Assembly (NCBI GenBank): GCA_947462335.1
Contig: OX381714.1
Span: 40,831,360 to 40,895,359, forward strand
Source of the DNA: Harmothoe impar
Lineage: Eukaryota; Annelida; Polychaeta; Phyllodocida; Polynoidae
Length of the DNA: 64,000 nt
Direction of reading: 5' to 3'
How positions within the stretch are numbered: position 1 is the stretch's first letter; each line of letters starts with the position of its first letter. Below the pieces are notes generated by a model. It worked only from the letters and a program-made list of their open reading frames with translations. It was not told the origin of the DNA and did no database searches. A program made the position numbers and the translations under genes. Shown here one piece after another: positions 25,571 through 37,214 of this stretch.

Positions 25571-27956
25571 TATCTTATCCTGGTGGGGTGGTGAGGGAGG
25601 GGTGAAGGGGGGAGGGAGTCCACATTTAAAAATGCCTTATTTAGGTTATATTTTGACATTCAAATCATTATATCTCGTAAAATACAAGTCTGTTATACAA
25701 GCCCATTCAGATACAACTAGCTAAATATATTGTCTACCTCTATAGAGTGTAATAATTTTTAGCAAATTATGTTTAGATATTCGCAAATTGGGTTTTCTGG
25801 TGCATCCTATAGATACATGTATATTGACACGAAACCAAGGGGAGAACACCCCTCACCCTACTTTTTCCCTGCATGGTATAAAAGGCCGGATTTACCCAAC
25901 CTGTTGACAGCACAATATTCAAACTTTGTGTGTGGCCAAAGTCAGGATCTCCTTTGAGTTGTTCATGGTTCTCAATTGATTATACTGTTCTTATTGGGCC
26001 TTCAACTTAGCTCCTTATGATGTGACCAAACACCTTGCAGAGATGTGTTTGCAGAGAAAAGAACTCCTTGATCACGCATGATTGCCCATAAAGTATCCAC
26101 TTCTTGAGTGTGTCTAGGTAACTACACACTTCTCCTACACCCTCAACATAATAAGTGCTCTGTTCATGTATCTTTTGACCAACTCTGATGCTCAATGTAA
26201 ACTTGAAATTGATTCCTGATACCCTAATATCAGATCTGCAGATATTGATCCCACACTTAATGATCTATGCTAATATTTCAGTCAGTATCGATTGACTAAA
26301 GTGACCATGCCAAATCTAAGAAATCATTTAATATAACAAAAAGACCTTGAGCAAAATGGCTGTAGCTATATTGATGCACAAACATAGACAAGTAGTCAGG
26401 CTTAGGCTGAGGTTGCTTTGATAACAATCTGCTTTGCCTCCTCTTCTACATTGATTATTCTCATCAAACCCATGATTTTGAGACCTTACACAACCAACAG
26501 AAGGATACTTGCCATTTCATATAATTTCAGGAATTTAGCATGGTAATGTATCAAATATTTACATAAATACTTGGTTGCTTTGGTAATCGTTAAAAGTTGA
26601 AGGCAAAAATGATATGTTAATGGTTGTTTTCATCAATACCATAATTTTCGAGCTATTACACAACCAATTCAATCCACAAATAAGGATTCTAGAGCTATTG
26701 ACTATTGAAAATTGCTACCAAATTGGTGGCCATCTTGGATTTAGGGGGGTTAGGGTGACAGTTCACCTTCCCTTCCCTTCTATATTGATTATTCTCATCA
26801 ATACCATCATTTTGAGCAACTGCAAGGCCAATTCCATTCATGAATAAGGATTAATTCTAGAGTTTATTCAATATTTAAAGCACTGCCCTGTTGGCGGGCA
26901 TCTTGGATTTAGTGAGGTTCCTGTGAAAATATACCATTCCTTCCCTCCTATGTTGATTGTTCTCACCAATACCATCATTTTGAGCTATTGCACAACTAAT
27001 TCCATTGATAAACAAGGATTTTGGAGTTGAATGTAAAAGATCACAGCCCAGTTGGCAGCCATCTTGGATTTAGGGGGTTCTCGCGAAAATTTGTCTTGGC
27101 ACTGCTTTCAGGTTGATAGAGGGGGCTCAAAAGGAACCTGTTTGGCAACTTTCAGAGTTCTTTTTCTAGTCAGTCTCCCTGGAATCCTGGACAGCTTCTA
27201 TTATTAGTATCGTAGACTAAGCTCGCACAAAATCGATGGTTTGTGGCGGCCATCTTGCAATTTTCAGTACTATGGATCTGACAAACATAAAAGTGTCAAA
27301 AGCTGATTCCTGACCCTTGAGAACATGGGTATAGAGAGCTCTATCCTGTAAATATAGGCATAACTCCATTTCCAAAAGAGAAAAAATCCAACCCCTGGAA
27401 AATCAAAGGTTCCCGACTTTGACCTAATTTTTTCCATAGAAAGCCACATCGGATTTTTGTAAGACTTACATTTCTGAATTCAGCATAAAATTCTACACAA
27501 GAATGCATCGTCAAACCTTTCGGTCACCAAAACAAAAATAAAAGTGCCTGAGCTCTTGGACTAGTAAGCCTATAGCTATGAAAGAAAAGACAGTTATTTA
27601 TCAATAATTGCACAGTATATTTACCTTGGAGAAGCCAACTCCTTCTTAATGTCAAACATGACAAGTCATGTTTCAGTTTCATTGACATTATGCCCACTCT
27701 GTATTGATGGCTTTCAAGGAACAGATTTCAAATGTACTCAAATGCCCTTTCAGTATGTTGAAGGTCTACCTTGAAATGCTCTGTCTTATTACCCATCCAT
27801 TTTACCTGTGTATTAAGATGTCATATTCGCTGTATGAGATGTGTTATCAAATCAGTCTTGTGAGCTTTAGGTGTTAAAAGAGTGGGGGGCATTTAGTGCG
27901 CTTTATTCTATTAGAATACTTCATGTATAGCACAGTCAATTTTCTTCTCCTTTCAG

Positions 27957-28099
27957 AAGTAGGGATAATACAAACCTACAACTGGTGACTGATATTGGAG
28001 GAGCAACCATGGATACTTACCACGGCGGAGGGCACAGCCCCACTATGAAGGAGCTACTCACTCTAGTACTCATCTACCTAACACTACCCGCGTCACACG
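27957..28099 (+). CDS. first coding exon with signal peptide
   Basis: An acceptor tract (TTTTCTTCTCCTTTCAG) is followed by 52 untranslated bases, then ATG at 28,009 and 30 codons plus one base to a GTAGGC donor (phase 1). The peptide has a polar start (MDTYHGGGHSPTMKE), then a hydrophobic run (LLTLVLIYLTLPASHG) like a signal peptide. A second in-frame ATG at 28,045 would give a more conventional short leader. The CDS part is 28,009-28,099. Upstream exons must be non-coding. I found no downstream partner on this strand. Confidence 0.6.
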
Positions 28100-28716
28100 G
28101 TAGGCCTCTCTCATGTTTAGTGTTCGATTTTCTCTTTTTGCAGGTTTTCAATTGCAAATAAACCAAATAATAAACAGCATTTGGCGTGTTTGACAAGTGG
28201 AAATACCGGAGCCATGGCCCAATAAGTCTCTAAAAAAGAGCCCAGACCGTTTATGGCATGTTGTCACAGAACGCCGTTGTATTGGCCCTATCGCCGCCAG
28301 CAATAAATAAAGAGGCATGGAATAAAACACGAAGAGAGAGAGACCAGAGCACTGCTGCAAAACCACAGCCATAACTAAGAAGCAAAACGAAATTAAATCA
28401 GACCTAAACAGATTCTGAGAGTGTTTTTTGTCACCATGTTTTTGCTGATACGTTGGACAGTCTTGGATGCTTGAAACAGTTTTTTTCTTTTTTTGGAGGG
28501 GGGGGGGGAGACATGCATAGACATGTGCCAATAATGTTTTATTAGAGGGTCCTAATCGGGACGTTTCAAGAAGTTTCTTATGATGATTATTCACCTTTAT
28601 TTGCTTCATCTGATCTGACCATTCTAAAAATCACAAGAGAGTCTCTCATCATTGTATTGCTTTTATTGATTTACCCCAAATAACAAAGGGGACACAGCCT
28701 GTGTCATTAAGAGCTA

Positions 28717-28755
28717 TGACGTCACATTATGTCCCGATGACGTGACGTAACGTCA
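28717..28755. promoter_or_regulatory. cluster of CRE-like sites
   Basis: A perfect palindromic TGACGTCA (28,717-28,724) is followed by overlapping TGACGTG and TGACGTAACGTCA within 31 bases. These match CREB/ATF consensus sites. They lie about 620 bases into the intron after the signal-peptide exon. Confidence 0.45.
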
Positions 28756-30282
28756 GAGTGATTAATCCTACCCTCAGATCGATAGGGGTCTGTTATTATG
28801 TGTGCGTTATTGGGTCAGGATGGATCAGATGGAGTGGTGTGGAGAGCTTTGGGTTAGTTGGTTGGTCGGGTGGGGGGGGGGGGCAGCTGGTGGGTCTTGA
28901 GTGAATCCTCCTTCCTCTATAAACGGCATTACTCCTTGCCATTGTCAGCTTATGGACATGAAAGGCACTATACGTACAGGTTCACCACCTGGTTCCAAAA
29001 TGTGTAATTACTACAAAGACCCAGAACTATATACATGGGCCTATGAGCAAATTTGCTCATGAATCCTTTACACCTCTTGCTCTGAACTGCTAAGACTTCT
29101 AGATGTATATTGATAGCCCTTGAACTACATTACATATTTATACATAAAAGCTTACATCTATCTGCGAAAGTAATATTTCTCCAAAGATGATAGTCACAGA
29201 TGGAGGACAATGCATGGGTTCTGAATGGCCAATACATTAAAAAGTGAAAAAAAAGAGTATGGATAGTCCATGTATAATGGTAGGGCAGCGGTTTAGTTTA
29301 TGTTTGTTGCCAGGAGGCATGGTTGCAGGTCTGGTGCGTGAAGGCCACTACTGAATTCCCCCAGCTTGATAAAGAGTTATAGTAATGTATTCAGTACACC
29401 ATATAAATACCATTGTCAATCCTATTACCATATTCTGGGAACTCTAATCAATATTGGATAATCTTGATGGGAACAAACTTTCACAATGGGTATTATATTA
29501 TAATAAATGGGTTTCCATGGAGATGCATAGATACTATCTGCTCCTGTGGGGATGGTGCGGGAAGCATCTGTGTCTATTTTACAGTAATGGATACATTATA
29601 GATGGATAGGGCGATATCAGAAGCCAGTATATTAAAAACTATTATATGGAACATTTACAACGAGCTAACCAATATTTTAACCGTTAATTTTACATTCACC
29701 ATAGAATGAATGCCTCTGTATGGCAATGTACCTTACCTCAAACAGATACTAAATCATGGGGTTCTGTAAAATGGTTTATACCACAGCGGGCATGGAGAAC
29801 AAAGCATTTCACACCTCTTGTATACTGCATACAGCTAGTGGTATAAAGTAGTTATAGGCCTAGTGCCAATCTGTAGGGGTATTCAGTGAATATAAGGCTC
29901 CTTCACTGTATTTCGCCTACAGATTGGTACACGTCCTATAACTACTACTAAGTGATTTAGAGGTCTGTTTAAGAAATGACTGATGTTCTTTATTCATGAT
30001 GCCAATTGTTCATTGAATGAGATGGGCAAAAGGAGCCTGAGGGGGAGAGAGAAGGCAGTATTTCAATGAATCCCTAAATGAGTTTCATTAATGGTCATAG
30101 ATGTCAACTTATATACTGCATACCAGACTGCATAACCTATAACTCCCGAAACAGCACCGATCCTGCTGAGCAGCCATGACAATGGCGAGAAGACGTTGAG
30201 AAACCATTTTAAGAAAATCTTTGATATTGACTCAGACTAAATATAAGTAGAATGTCAATATTCAGTGCAGGCTGCGACTGTT

Positions 30283-30288
30283 TTTATT
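30283..30288 (-). promoter_or_regulatory. poly(A) signal, unit I
   Basis: AATAAA on the minus strand, immediately after the stop of exon b. It is conserved at the same place in unit II, where it overlaps the stop codon. Confidence 0.55.
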
Positions 30289-30289
30289 G

Positions 30290-30333
30290 TCAGTCTGTCA
30301 ATATGTTGAGATTCCCCACATGGAGTTGGCTGA
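30290..30333 (-). CDS. unit I, terminal exon (b)
   Basis: Read on the minus strand, the acceptor (TTTCTTTTGTGGCTTAG) is followed by two bases that complete the codon left by exon c, then 13 codons (SQLHVGNLNILTD) and TGA. A poly(A) signal sits two bases after the stop. The unit II copy (41,346-41,395) gives GQICLGNVKILID in the same frame, with conservative changes at most positions. Confidence 0.65.
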
Positions 30334-31288
30334 CTAAGCCACAAAAGAAATATTCAATGTCCAACCAGATATAGAGGGAAACCCCCCAACCGAGTAAAGG
30401 CTGTCTCTTGCTAATATCAAGAAATCTGAGATTCAGTATTGATTAAATGGGCATAGAGCGCGAGTCTTCTATTTCCATTTCCCCACAGGCAGAGTTTTCA
30501 ATAATGGAATAGGATATGGAAAGCTTTATCCTGATCAAGAAGACCCCATACGTCCTTAATTTTATCTCCCTCTGCTTTGCTTAATCTACAGACGGTACAC
30601 AATTTTAAAATCCCAAGGCATAAAAACAAATTATACAGTGGTCAAAATGATCCACCTAATAGCATTAATCATCTTCACATCACCAAAAGCCCTTGCATCA
30701 CAAATCATCACCTCAGATTACACAAATTGGTAGGATTTTAGCTTAAAATGACCTTCGTATAGCCAGGAAATTTAAAAACATTAATAACAAAGATATAGAC
30801 AATATTCACAAAAGTAGTCCAAGACAACAGTTCTTTGCACAGCTCGATAACGTATTTTCAAACTGATCTCTAGTCTTATATTGTTGCCCTACTGACTTCT
30901 TCACATATTTGAGGAAACATCTATTCTTTCTAATCGCCAAACCAACCATCAGAAGCCTTATATTGTGTTTCCCGTGTGGTATTTGACCTGTTTTCAGTCA
31001 ATGAAGACATGGACCATAACATTTTGCTGACTTTTTAATAAAGATACCACCATTGCTGTGCAAAATACCACTACGATACTACATACCTTTGCCCAACCTT
31101 TTCTCTAGCCATTTATTTACACCTACACATAGGGCCTACACACGCTACTAATAAGTAGTATACATCTTTAGGCAACATAATGGCTTCCTGATCAGAAAAT
31201 CCTCTGAAACTAAATATTTTGCAACAGCAGCATCAGTGCTCCTTTTTTCTGTACAAGCAAACACACTGGTGCCCTTTAGCAGCCTTAC

Positions 31289-31372
31289 TCAGGTGGAGTT
31301 TGTAACTGAAGCCGACTGCTTGGAATTTGATGAGTTTTTTTCCCTTCTCTTCCACCAGAGACACCTGCTCCC
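31289..31372 (-). CDS. unit I, penultimate exon (c)
   Basis: An 84-base exon on the minus strand between the acceptor CGGATTCCCTACTAG and a strong donor GTAAGG. It reads EQVSLVEEKGKKLIKF and then AVGFSYKLHL, a beta-strand-like pattern. It starts with two bases that complete the G left by exon d and ends with an A that the next exon completes to Ile. The unit II counterpart (about 42,020-42,105) is alignable but shifted out of frame. Confidence 0.65.
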   Translation of the reverse strand, partial: GSRCLWWKRREKNSSNSKQSASVTNST

Positions 31373-31717
31373 CTAGTAGGGAATCCGACAGTGGCTCGGC
31401 CAGTTATGGGTTTAGTACTTTAGAAGAGAGAGAGTGCAGCTTAGGGAATGTTTGATATAATTATATCCTCCATACATAATTGATTCTCATATTATGTTGG
31501 GGCAAGATAACCTCATAGTTGACCTCCTGGCTTTAATAATAATATGGCCACCCACACACAACCATACATGTGCCTTTCCGCGAAGGACTGCTAACTCAAA
31601 AGATGGAAACCTTGAAAATGGTGTCACCATTTTATCTCAAGACCGCCCATCACTGTCTTTTGTTGAACCATTCAATTCCACACATATAGGACATGACTGT
31701 ATATCTCCAGTGTGTAC

Positions 31718-31855
31718 CGACAGTCGGTGAGGCAGCACTGAGAACTCTACCACACAGCTTCACGCGGCCTAGCTATGTATAAGAGACCCTTCACAATCCC
31801 CCATCCCTGTCCAGTCCCTGCATGGTCCACCTCAGCTGGGCTTACTGGTTAGGGG
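31718..31855 (-). pseudogene. unit I, exon d with in-frame stop
   Basis: Counterpart of 42,552-42,682. The acceptor tract (ATTACCCCTCCTGCCCCTAG), the core peptide SPAEVDHAGTGQGW and the donor position (GTACAC) are conserved. In the frame that joins exons e and c it has TAA early in the exon and loses frame further on. An alternative acceptor after CCCCTAACCAG would bypass the stop, so inactivation is likely but not proven. Confidence 0.5.
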
Positions 31856-32292
31856 CTAGGGGCAGGAGGGGTAATCCCCAAACCTGAGCCAGAATGAGGC
31901 TATGACCAATCATGTGGTAGAAGCAGCGGTGGGTCCAAAGGCGGATAAAAGATGGCTGTGGGTGGGGGGTAAGGGCCAGGCAGGGCAGCTGAGGATTGAA
32001 ATAACACACCCCTTCTGCCCTTTAAGGTCTCTGTTGAAATGCAAAATTCGAGAAGTTCATGTATTCACATTTATATTACATGGTGCGATTTAGTATCTGT
32101 ATGTAATTCACCTTTTAAAATGTCTTGGTTGTTATTCTCATCATCCTTACTATTTTGATTAGTCTCAAGGTTTGTAGATTCTAAAGGTTTTACTAAAGTG
32201 ATCTGTGTATTTCTTAGAGATAAATCAGAAATTATGTTTCTGCCTGTCTATTGATGTGATGACACATTCTAGAAATCTTAGATTGATCATAC

Positions 32293-32383
32293 CTTGGTGT
32301 GTGAGGGTTATCGGTGCCAGTGTAGATAAACTCGTCAACTGCTAGAAGTGTCATTGGGTGATGTGCTATGTGACCCACCACGT
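32293..32383 (-). CDS. unit I, exon e
   Basis: A 91-base minus-strand exon reading VVGHIAHHPMTLLAVDEFIY and ending at a good donor (CCAAG then GTATGA). It ends with two bases, which fits the one-base start of exon d. The unit II copy reads VVGHIAGHPMLLLTVDEFIY, and several of the differences are synonymous third-base changes, as expected for coding sequence. The acceptor (GGTCAG) lacks a strong pyrimidine tract, which is the weak point. Confidence 0.65.
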
Positions 32384-33629
32384 CTGACCTTCCAAATCTA
32401 ATATTCACATAACTGCCTCTCCTCTAGGCTACTTCAAGTCCATCACAACGTGCAAGGCTAATAACCTCCTCTACATATTGGTTTATCCCCCACCTCAGAT
32501 GAAATGATGTTACTTCCACATTCGTATTTGAAGGATAAAAAAGTATTGGTGATAAGTCTCTAATAGACCTCAAGGTTTTAACATAATATGAACCATAACA
32601 ATTAACTTTAATTTTTGTGTTATCCTCAACATAACATCGGGTGAATCTTGAGGTGTATTCCTCATTTGGATATTTACTTGGACAATATATCACACGAGAT
32701 CATAATATTTGTTATTTAAATGGCATTTACTTGGGATCTTATGGGATTCACATGACATACATGATAATGACATGTAATATCTTTTGAGACACTTGATTTG
32801 AGAGATCTATGTTGGGAGAGGAAATGGTGAGAGGGCTTGCGAAAGGGCATGTTGGTTGGTAGGTGGGTAGCTTGACAGGCTTATCTATTACCACAATGAC
32901 AGTTGCTGATGTTGCCACTTTTCCCCTATAAGGTTACATGCAGTTCATAGGACCCTCTGCAATCCAGCAACCTCAATGCTCAATATGAAAGCAGAGACTG
33001 CAAAGGACAGAGATGCAATTTTGCCGCTGTGGAGCATGGGGGGTGTAGGGAGATATCTATAGAGAAGGTTGGGATGCATGCGGAGGGGGGGGGTGGTGGC
33101 AATGTTGTATGTTAGGGGTGGAGGTGAGGGTGACGGACAGTACTGTCCATCCTAAACATTGTCACGCCTATATTATACAGGAACATGCCATTTTGCCCAG
33201 ACAAGTCCCTGTAGGTACACACATCCTATATAGAACTGTCCATGTATTGGATGGTGATTATAAGCAAATGCAATGTTCAGCTGAAAACATTTTGGTGTCA
33301 AATAATCTTGCCGTATTGACTGATATATGTCAAAATTATGTTGCACAATGTTTGGGGTAAAAACCTGAAATTATGCAATTGGGTAAATATTTCAGGGGAA
33401 AACAAGACTAAAAATCTGGACTATTTTCTAAACCTAGAATTTCTCAGATCAAGTACCTCCTCTATCTTCCTGAATGCCTTCGCTCCCCTTTCTGGAGAAT
33501 AAATATCAATCTGTTTGCAGTTATATTAGCACAGTTGCTCTTCATGCTTGTCGTAGTGATCTGCCAATAACCACTATTGGAATGCCTCGTGTTGCCTAAA
33601 AAACGAGAATTTGATTGATTAGGGTGTAA

Positions 33630-33780
33630 AGACTTAACTAGATCCCTCACACCCTTATCTGTGGTTGCCATGACAACACTAACACCAGTATGGGTGGGTC
33701 ACAGGCTGACGTTATCTTCCTGTTCAGTGATTAGTTTCGCACCTGCACCCAGTCCCAACACAAAACAGTTCCTCAAAAGG
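33630..33780 (-). other. conserved block f, nature unclear
   Basis: About 120 bases are highly similar to 45,780-45,920. Minus-strand frames such as TSACDPPILVLVL are open in both copies, but stops lie close by and no splice sites agree. It could be an exon or a conserved non-coding element. Confidence 0.4.
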
Positions 33781-34699
33781 CTACCTAAACATATTATCAC
33801 TATCCTGCAGCATTGTCCGCAGCGGAATTAGGCACTGGACAGAGGTTGCTGACATTTTCACTGAGGACTAAATATAAAGTGAAGTGACATTTGGAAAATG
33901 CTGACTTTAATCTGCTTGTTAAGGTTATTTATAAAAAGTCACTTGGAGACTTAAAACACCAACTGCAGTGACGAGGTCCACCAGACTAGTCACTTAAGTA
34001 CACAGACCACCTCCAGACATGACAAGAACAACATAATGGAAACTATGAGTTCTTTCTTCACAAATCATGACTAAAATGAGTAGTAACGACAGTTTCAATC
34101 CCAAGACACGTGCAAATTTCCTTGATTTTCTCGGATCCGCTGATGATACTAGATCATCCTTTGTCTACTTGTGGTAACCCTGCATAACAATAGTCTTCAA
34201 ATCAGATATTCTTTGATTAATTAAGATGAATATTTGCCACAGTTTTCTTTTATTTAAGGATTTGATGGTAAGTTAGTTCTACGCCGCATTTCCACAGATG
34301 ACAATTTTACTGTTTGATGGAACATATAATGTGTGAGGAGAGTCTATTATGCTAACACTCCATTGACAGTAATGACAACTTTATTTTATTTTTAATCTTT
34401 TTTAATCTTTTTATTTTTTGCCTCTCTTTACTTTTTACTGATGGGAAGAAGCCCACGGGACTGACACAGTATTTTATCACATTGAGTGGACTCCCATTTC
34501 TCAGATCCTCACACAAAGAGTCAGAACCAGTATTCAATTATCTCCCTTCCCCATTTTATCTCCCCGATAAAAGAAGACCCTCTATTCAATATCTATGTTA
34601 TCTCCCGAATAGGATGGTGGTATCTAAAGCCTGGGGTGTAACAAGATCTGGCTGGTACAGCCCATCTCATCATCCTGAGTGGCTTCTATCCTCTCCCAC

Positions 34700-34792
34700 C
34701 TCTATAAAGCATTATAAGATTAAGAAGGGGCTTTTTTGTTAAGCTTCCAGTGGTGTTCCACTTATAAGAAGGTAAAGGGCTGACTGCAGCAA
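34700..34792 (-). CDS. unit I, exon g
   Basis: A 93-base minus-strand exon. The acceptor (TTGTACCACTGCTACTGTTAG) is conserved in unit II (start 46,417). The donor is GAG then GTGGGA. It reads AAVSPLPSYKWNTTGSLTKK and includes a possible N-glycosylation site (NTT). The unit II copy reads ATVNLLSPYTKYSTGSLMEK, then loses frame after a one-base difference and meets a stop. Confidence 0.55.
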
Positions 34793-35514
34793 CTAACAGT
34801 AGCAGTGGTACAAAAATAATCTAATATGCTATACAATAGTCTATAATTCCCTGTTCTCACAAATTAGGTTCTCATTTGAATAGTCTTGGAGGTGAGGCTT
34901 AAGCTTAAGCTACAACCTGCGATTTATTCTACATTGGAGGGAGATGGTGGGCTATAACGTCTAACCAGTTACATCCCTTTACATTAAAGTAATTAGTAAA
35001 TCTATACAGGGGGATTAGAAGTTATAGCACTCAGTGGCACTCTGTGTGCCTAGTACTGCTTGAGAGCTACACAATAGCTAGCTGATTAATCTTTTGCTCC
35101 CTTCAGTCTAAAAAATGAGTAAACCTAAACGAAGTGACAGGAAGATAGTGCATATGTAAAATGGATTTAGCAAGATGATTTTTTAAAATAGTTCCCTGAG
35201 GACTGTTTATTAGTCTTGATTTTGGATGATTATTTTTCCAATGCCAAATTGATGGATAATTATAGCGTTTACAGGATGGATAGCCTCTGTCAGCATCTAT
35301 ACTATTTAATTATTTGAAGAATAACATGGCATGGGCTTAACTCTCAATCCAATGTATAAAGCTCGGCTAGACTTCAATATTATGTGAAAATATGAAATCT
35401 TGTATACCGAAATTTCTCTGAGCACCCTGTACCATGGAGAAATTCACCCTGTACCCTGTGCACCATACTACCACACCCACTCTGCACTCTGCTTTTTGTG
35501 CTATTCCCACAGAC

Positions 35515-35560
35515 CTGCCAACTTAGTCCATGACAGAAATGATTGATCTGTGCTGACTCC
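35515..35560 (-). CDS. unit I, 3' part of exon h
   Basis: The minus-strand frame ends FCHGLSWQ at a donor GTCTGT. The unit II copy ends CWHGLSWQ at 46,899, with a synonymous CTA/CTC difference. The 5' boundary is uncertain in both, so 35,560 is approximate. Confidence 0.35.
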
Positions 35561-35950
35561 CATACTCCTACATACCAATGGACTATTGGGCTACCCATGT
35601 AGCGAGAATATTTAGGTGTTACGCTCGGTGATGCAGATATTGCACAAGGGGTGTCATATTACTTCCTGCCACTTGTATTTTGATAGCATCATCTTTCCCT
35701 GTTGTAGGTTTATTTCAACCAATGTGAATTTGGAATTATGTTGTTGTCAGATCCATTGTCGACATCAAATTGGTCTATATTCCTATTAGTGGTATGACAT
35801 TGCTTATATTGGAATGTAAATAAAATGTAAAATAAAAGTCGACTGGATTCTATGTAAAGCTGGCTCAAGCCACTAAACTTGTCAATATAAATAGTATCAC
35901 TCACTCGTACCTTTCCTGGTTCTCATGCTTTGCGCCAACAATAGGAGGGG

Positions 35951-36058
35951 CCCAGTGGGCACAAATTTCAGTTCAATGTTGAATCAACATTAAATCAACA
36001 TTGAATCAACATTGTCAACCAGTTTTCAATATTGATTCAATGACCTGTGCCCACTGGG
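35951..36058. mobile_element. short CCCAGTGGGC-family MITE
   Basis: A 108-bp copy with near-perfect ends CCCAGTGGGCACAAA and CCCAGTGGGCACAGG, and an interior of TTGAATCAACATTG repeats. It is absent from unit II at this position, so it inserted after the duplication or was lost. Confidence 0.85.
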
Positions 36059-36092
36059 GGTTGGTTACTACATCGCTGGCCATCTTGAGTAC

Positions 36093-36139
36093 CTCTACAG
36101 TGCTTGGTAACCCGATTATATTTAACCTTGAGGATCAGT
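36093..36139 (-). CDS. unit I, small exon i
   Basis: A 47-base minus-strand exon between the acceptor TGTGCTGATGCTTTAG and the donor GAG then GTACTC. It reads LILKVKYNRVTKHCR. In unit II the same block reads LALKVKYSLPTHHFG, and at the donor position GT is replaced by GC. Confidence 0.45.
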
Positions 36140-36321
36140 CTAAAGCATCAGCACACAGAAATGAATTACATGATGCCCTCGGTTGAGTAGGAAGGTGATG
36201 GGAAGGGAATTATGGGTACAGGGGAAGGACAGAGGAGGGACTGATGGACAACATTCCAAGTTTGAAAGGAGGGATGATGGCACATAGATGTATACATGGT
36301 TGATGACAGGGGAAGAAGAAT

Positions 36322-36465
36322 GCAGATAATATATATAAAGGAAAGAATGCAGACAAGCACTCTTACAGAAGGAGAATATGGACCATACAGAAGGCAGATA
36401 ATATATATAGAGGAAAGTATGCAGACAAGCACTCGTACAGAAGGAGAATATGAGCCATACATTAG
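36322..36465. repeat. two 72-bp tandem units
   Basis: The unit beginning GCAGATAATATATATA(A/G)AGG occurs at 36,322 and 36,394 with few differences. It is absent from unit II. Confidence 0.85.
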
Positions 36466-36617
36466 TATAGGCAGCAGGTAATGGTCCTGAGGCAGGGAGA
36501 GAGGGTTATATTAAGGGAGGGAGGAAGAGGGGGATCTGATGTTGAAGGTGGGACATGGCAATGAGCGGACTCAGTAGGAAACATCATCTGAGCTGTACCG
36601 CCTACCTAGGCTGACAC

Positions 36618-36716
36618 TTGTCGCTGTGTGGACAGCCCATATCCCGCCTCCTCCACGTGGGCCCTACCAATAAGTGGTTTATTGATTGAGTCAAAGAGCA
36701 CAGATTGCACAGCCTC
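36618..36716 (-). CDS. unit I, exon Y, most conserved exon
   Basis: A 99-base, 33-codon minus-strand exon reading EAVQSVLFDSINKPL and then IGRAHVEEAGYGLSTQRQ, bounded by ACAG and a donor GTGTCA. The unit II copy differs at only four bases, all first codon positions and all amino-acid changing (S/A, L/V, S/P, L/V). The last 51 bases are identical. The acceptor lacks a clear pyrimidine tract. No family was recognised. Confidence 0.65.
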
Positions 36717-37214
36717 CTGTCCCTTTTATTCCTCACTTCCAGTTCCCTCACTCTACTCCCAGGACTATATTGTGCTGGACGTGTAGGTAATGATGTCGAT
36801 TCCTCTGGGTATTGCTAGGCATTGATTCTCTTTGCCACACATTTATCTCGGGTATTTAATTCTTATTCAGATACGGATGCTCTCCGGAGACCTGAATATC
36901 AAGTCCAAAGGGAAAAGGCATCCATTATCAAATCTTCCCATCATTTCCTGTGCATGTGTAAAATTAGTAATCATGATTTTTCAAATGCCAATCATAGAAT
37001 AAATAATATCCCAAGACTCACAAAAATAGATTTTCATTCAATTTGTTATGGATGGTGAAAAACTATCATGCATTGTTTTCACTGAAATAAAGATGAACTT
37101 AACAAAAATAAAATAAAGGTCATGAAGGCAATGTCAGATTCAACCATTATTTATGTGTTGACTCTTTTTTAATATAGCCTGTCCGCACAGACAGACAAGA
37201 ATAACCAAGGTCAC

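Larger units (their letters stand above)
22361..27563. mobile_element. 5.2-kb fold-back element, same family as 1597-6206
   Basis: The left arm (about 22,361-23,120) and right arm (about 26,690-27,563) are close reverse complements, with further weaker pairing inside. Both ends read TAGTCCAAGAGCTCAGGCAC inward, close to the terminus at 1597. A 3-bp duplication, GTA, flanks it (22,358-22,360 and 27,564-27,566). Each arm contains tandem subunits of about 155-170 bp carrying AATCCAAGATGGC(C/T)GCCAA. The interior holds a SINE-like unit and a GC-rich hairpin but no transposase. Confidence 0.85.

Noticed and set aside
25297..25659. Overlapping 102- and 120-residue ORFs on opposite strands
   Set aside because: Both are read through the GC-rich hairpin, where an inverted repeat opens both strands.
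28148..28609. 153-residue minus-strand ORF
   Set aside because: Runs through a homopolymer tract and the intron after the signal-peptide exon, with no splice, codon or copy support.
31350..31380. Plus-strand splice acceptor-like tract shared by both units (CTTCTCTTCCACCAG type)
   Set aside because: The minus-strand reading gives an acceptor, an 84-base open exon and a strong donor in correct phase. The plus frame meets a stop in the unit II copy.
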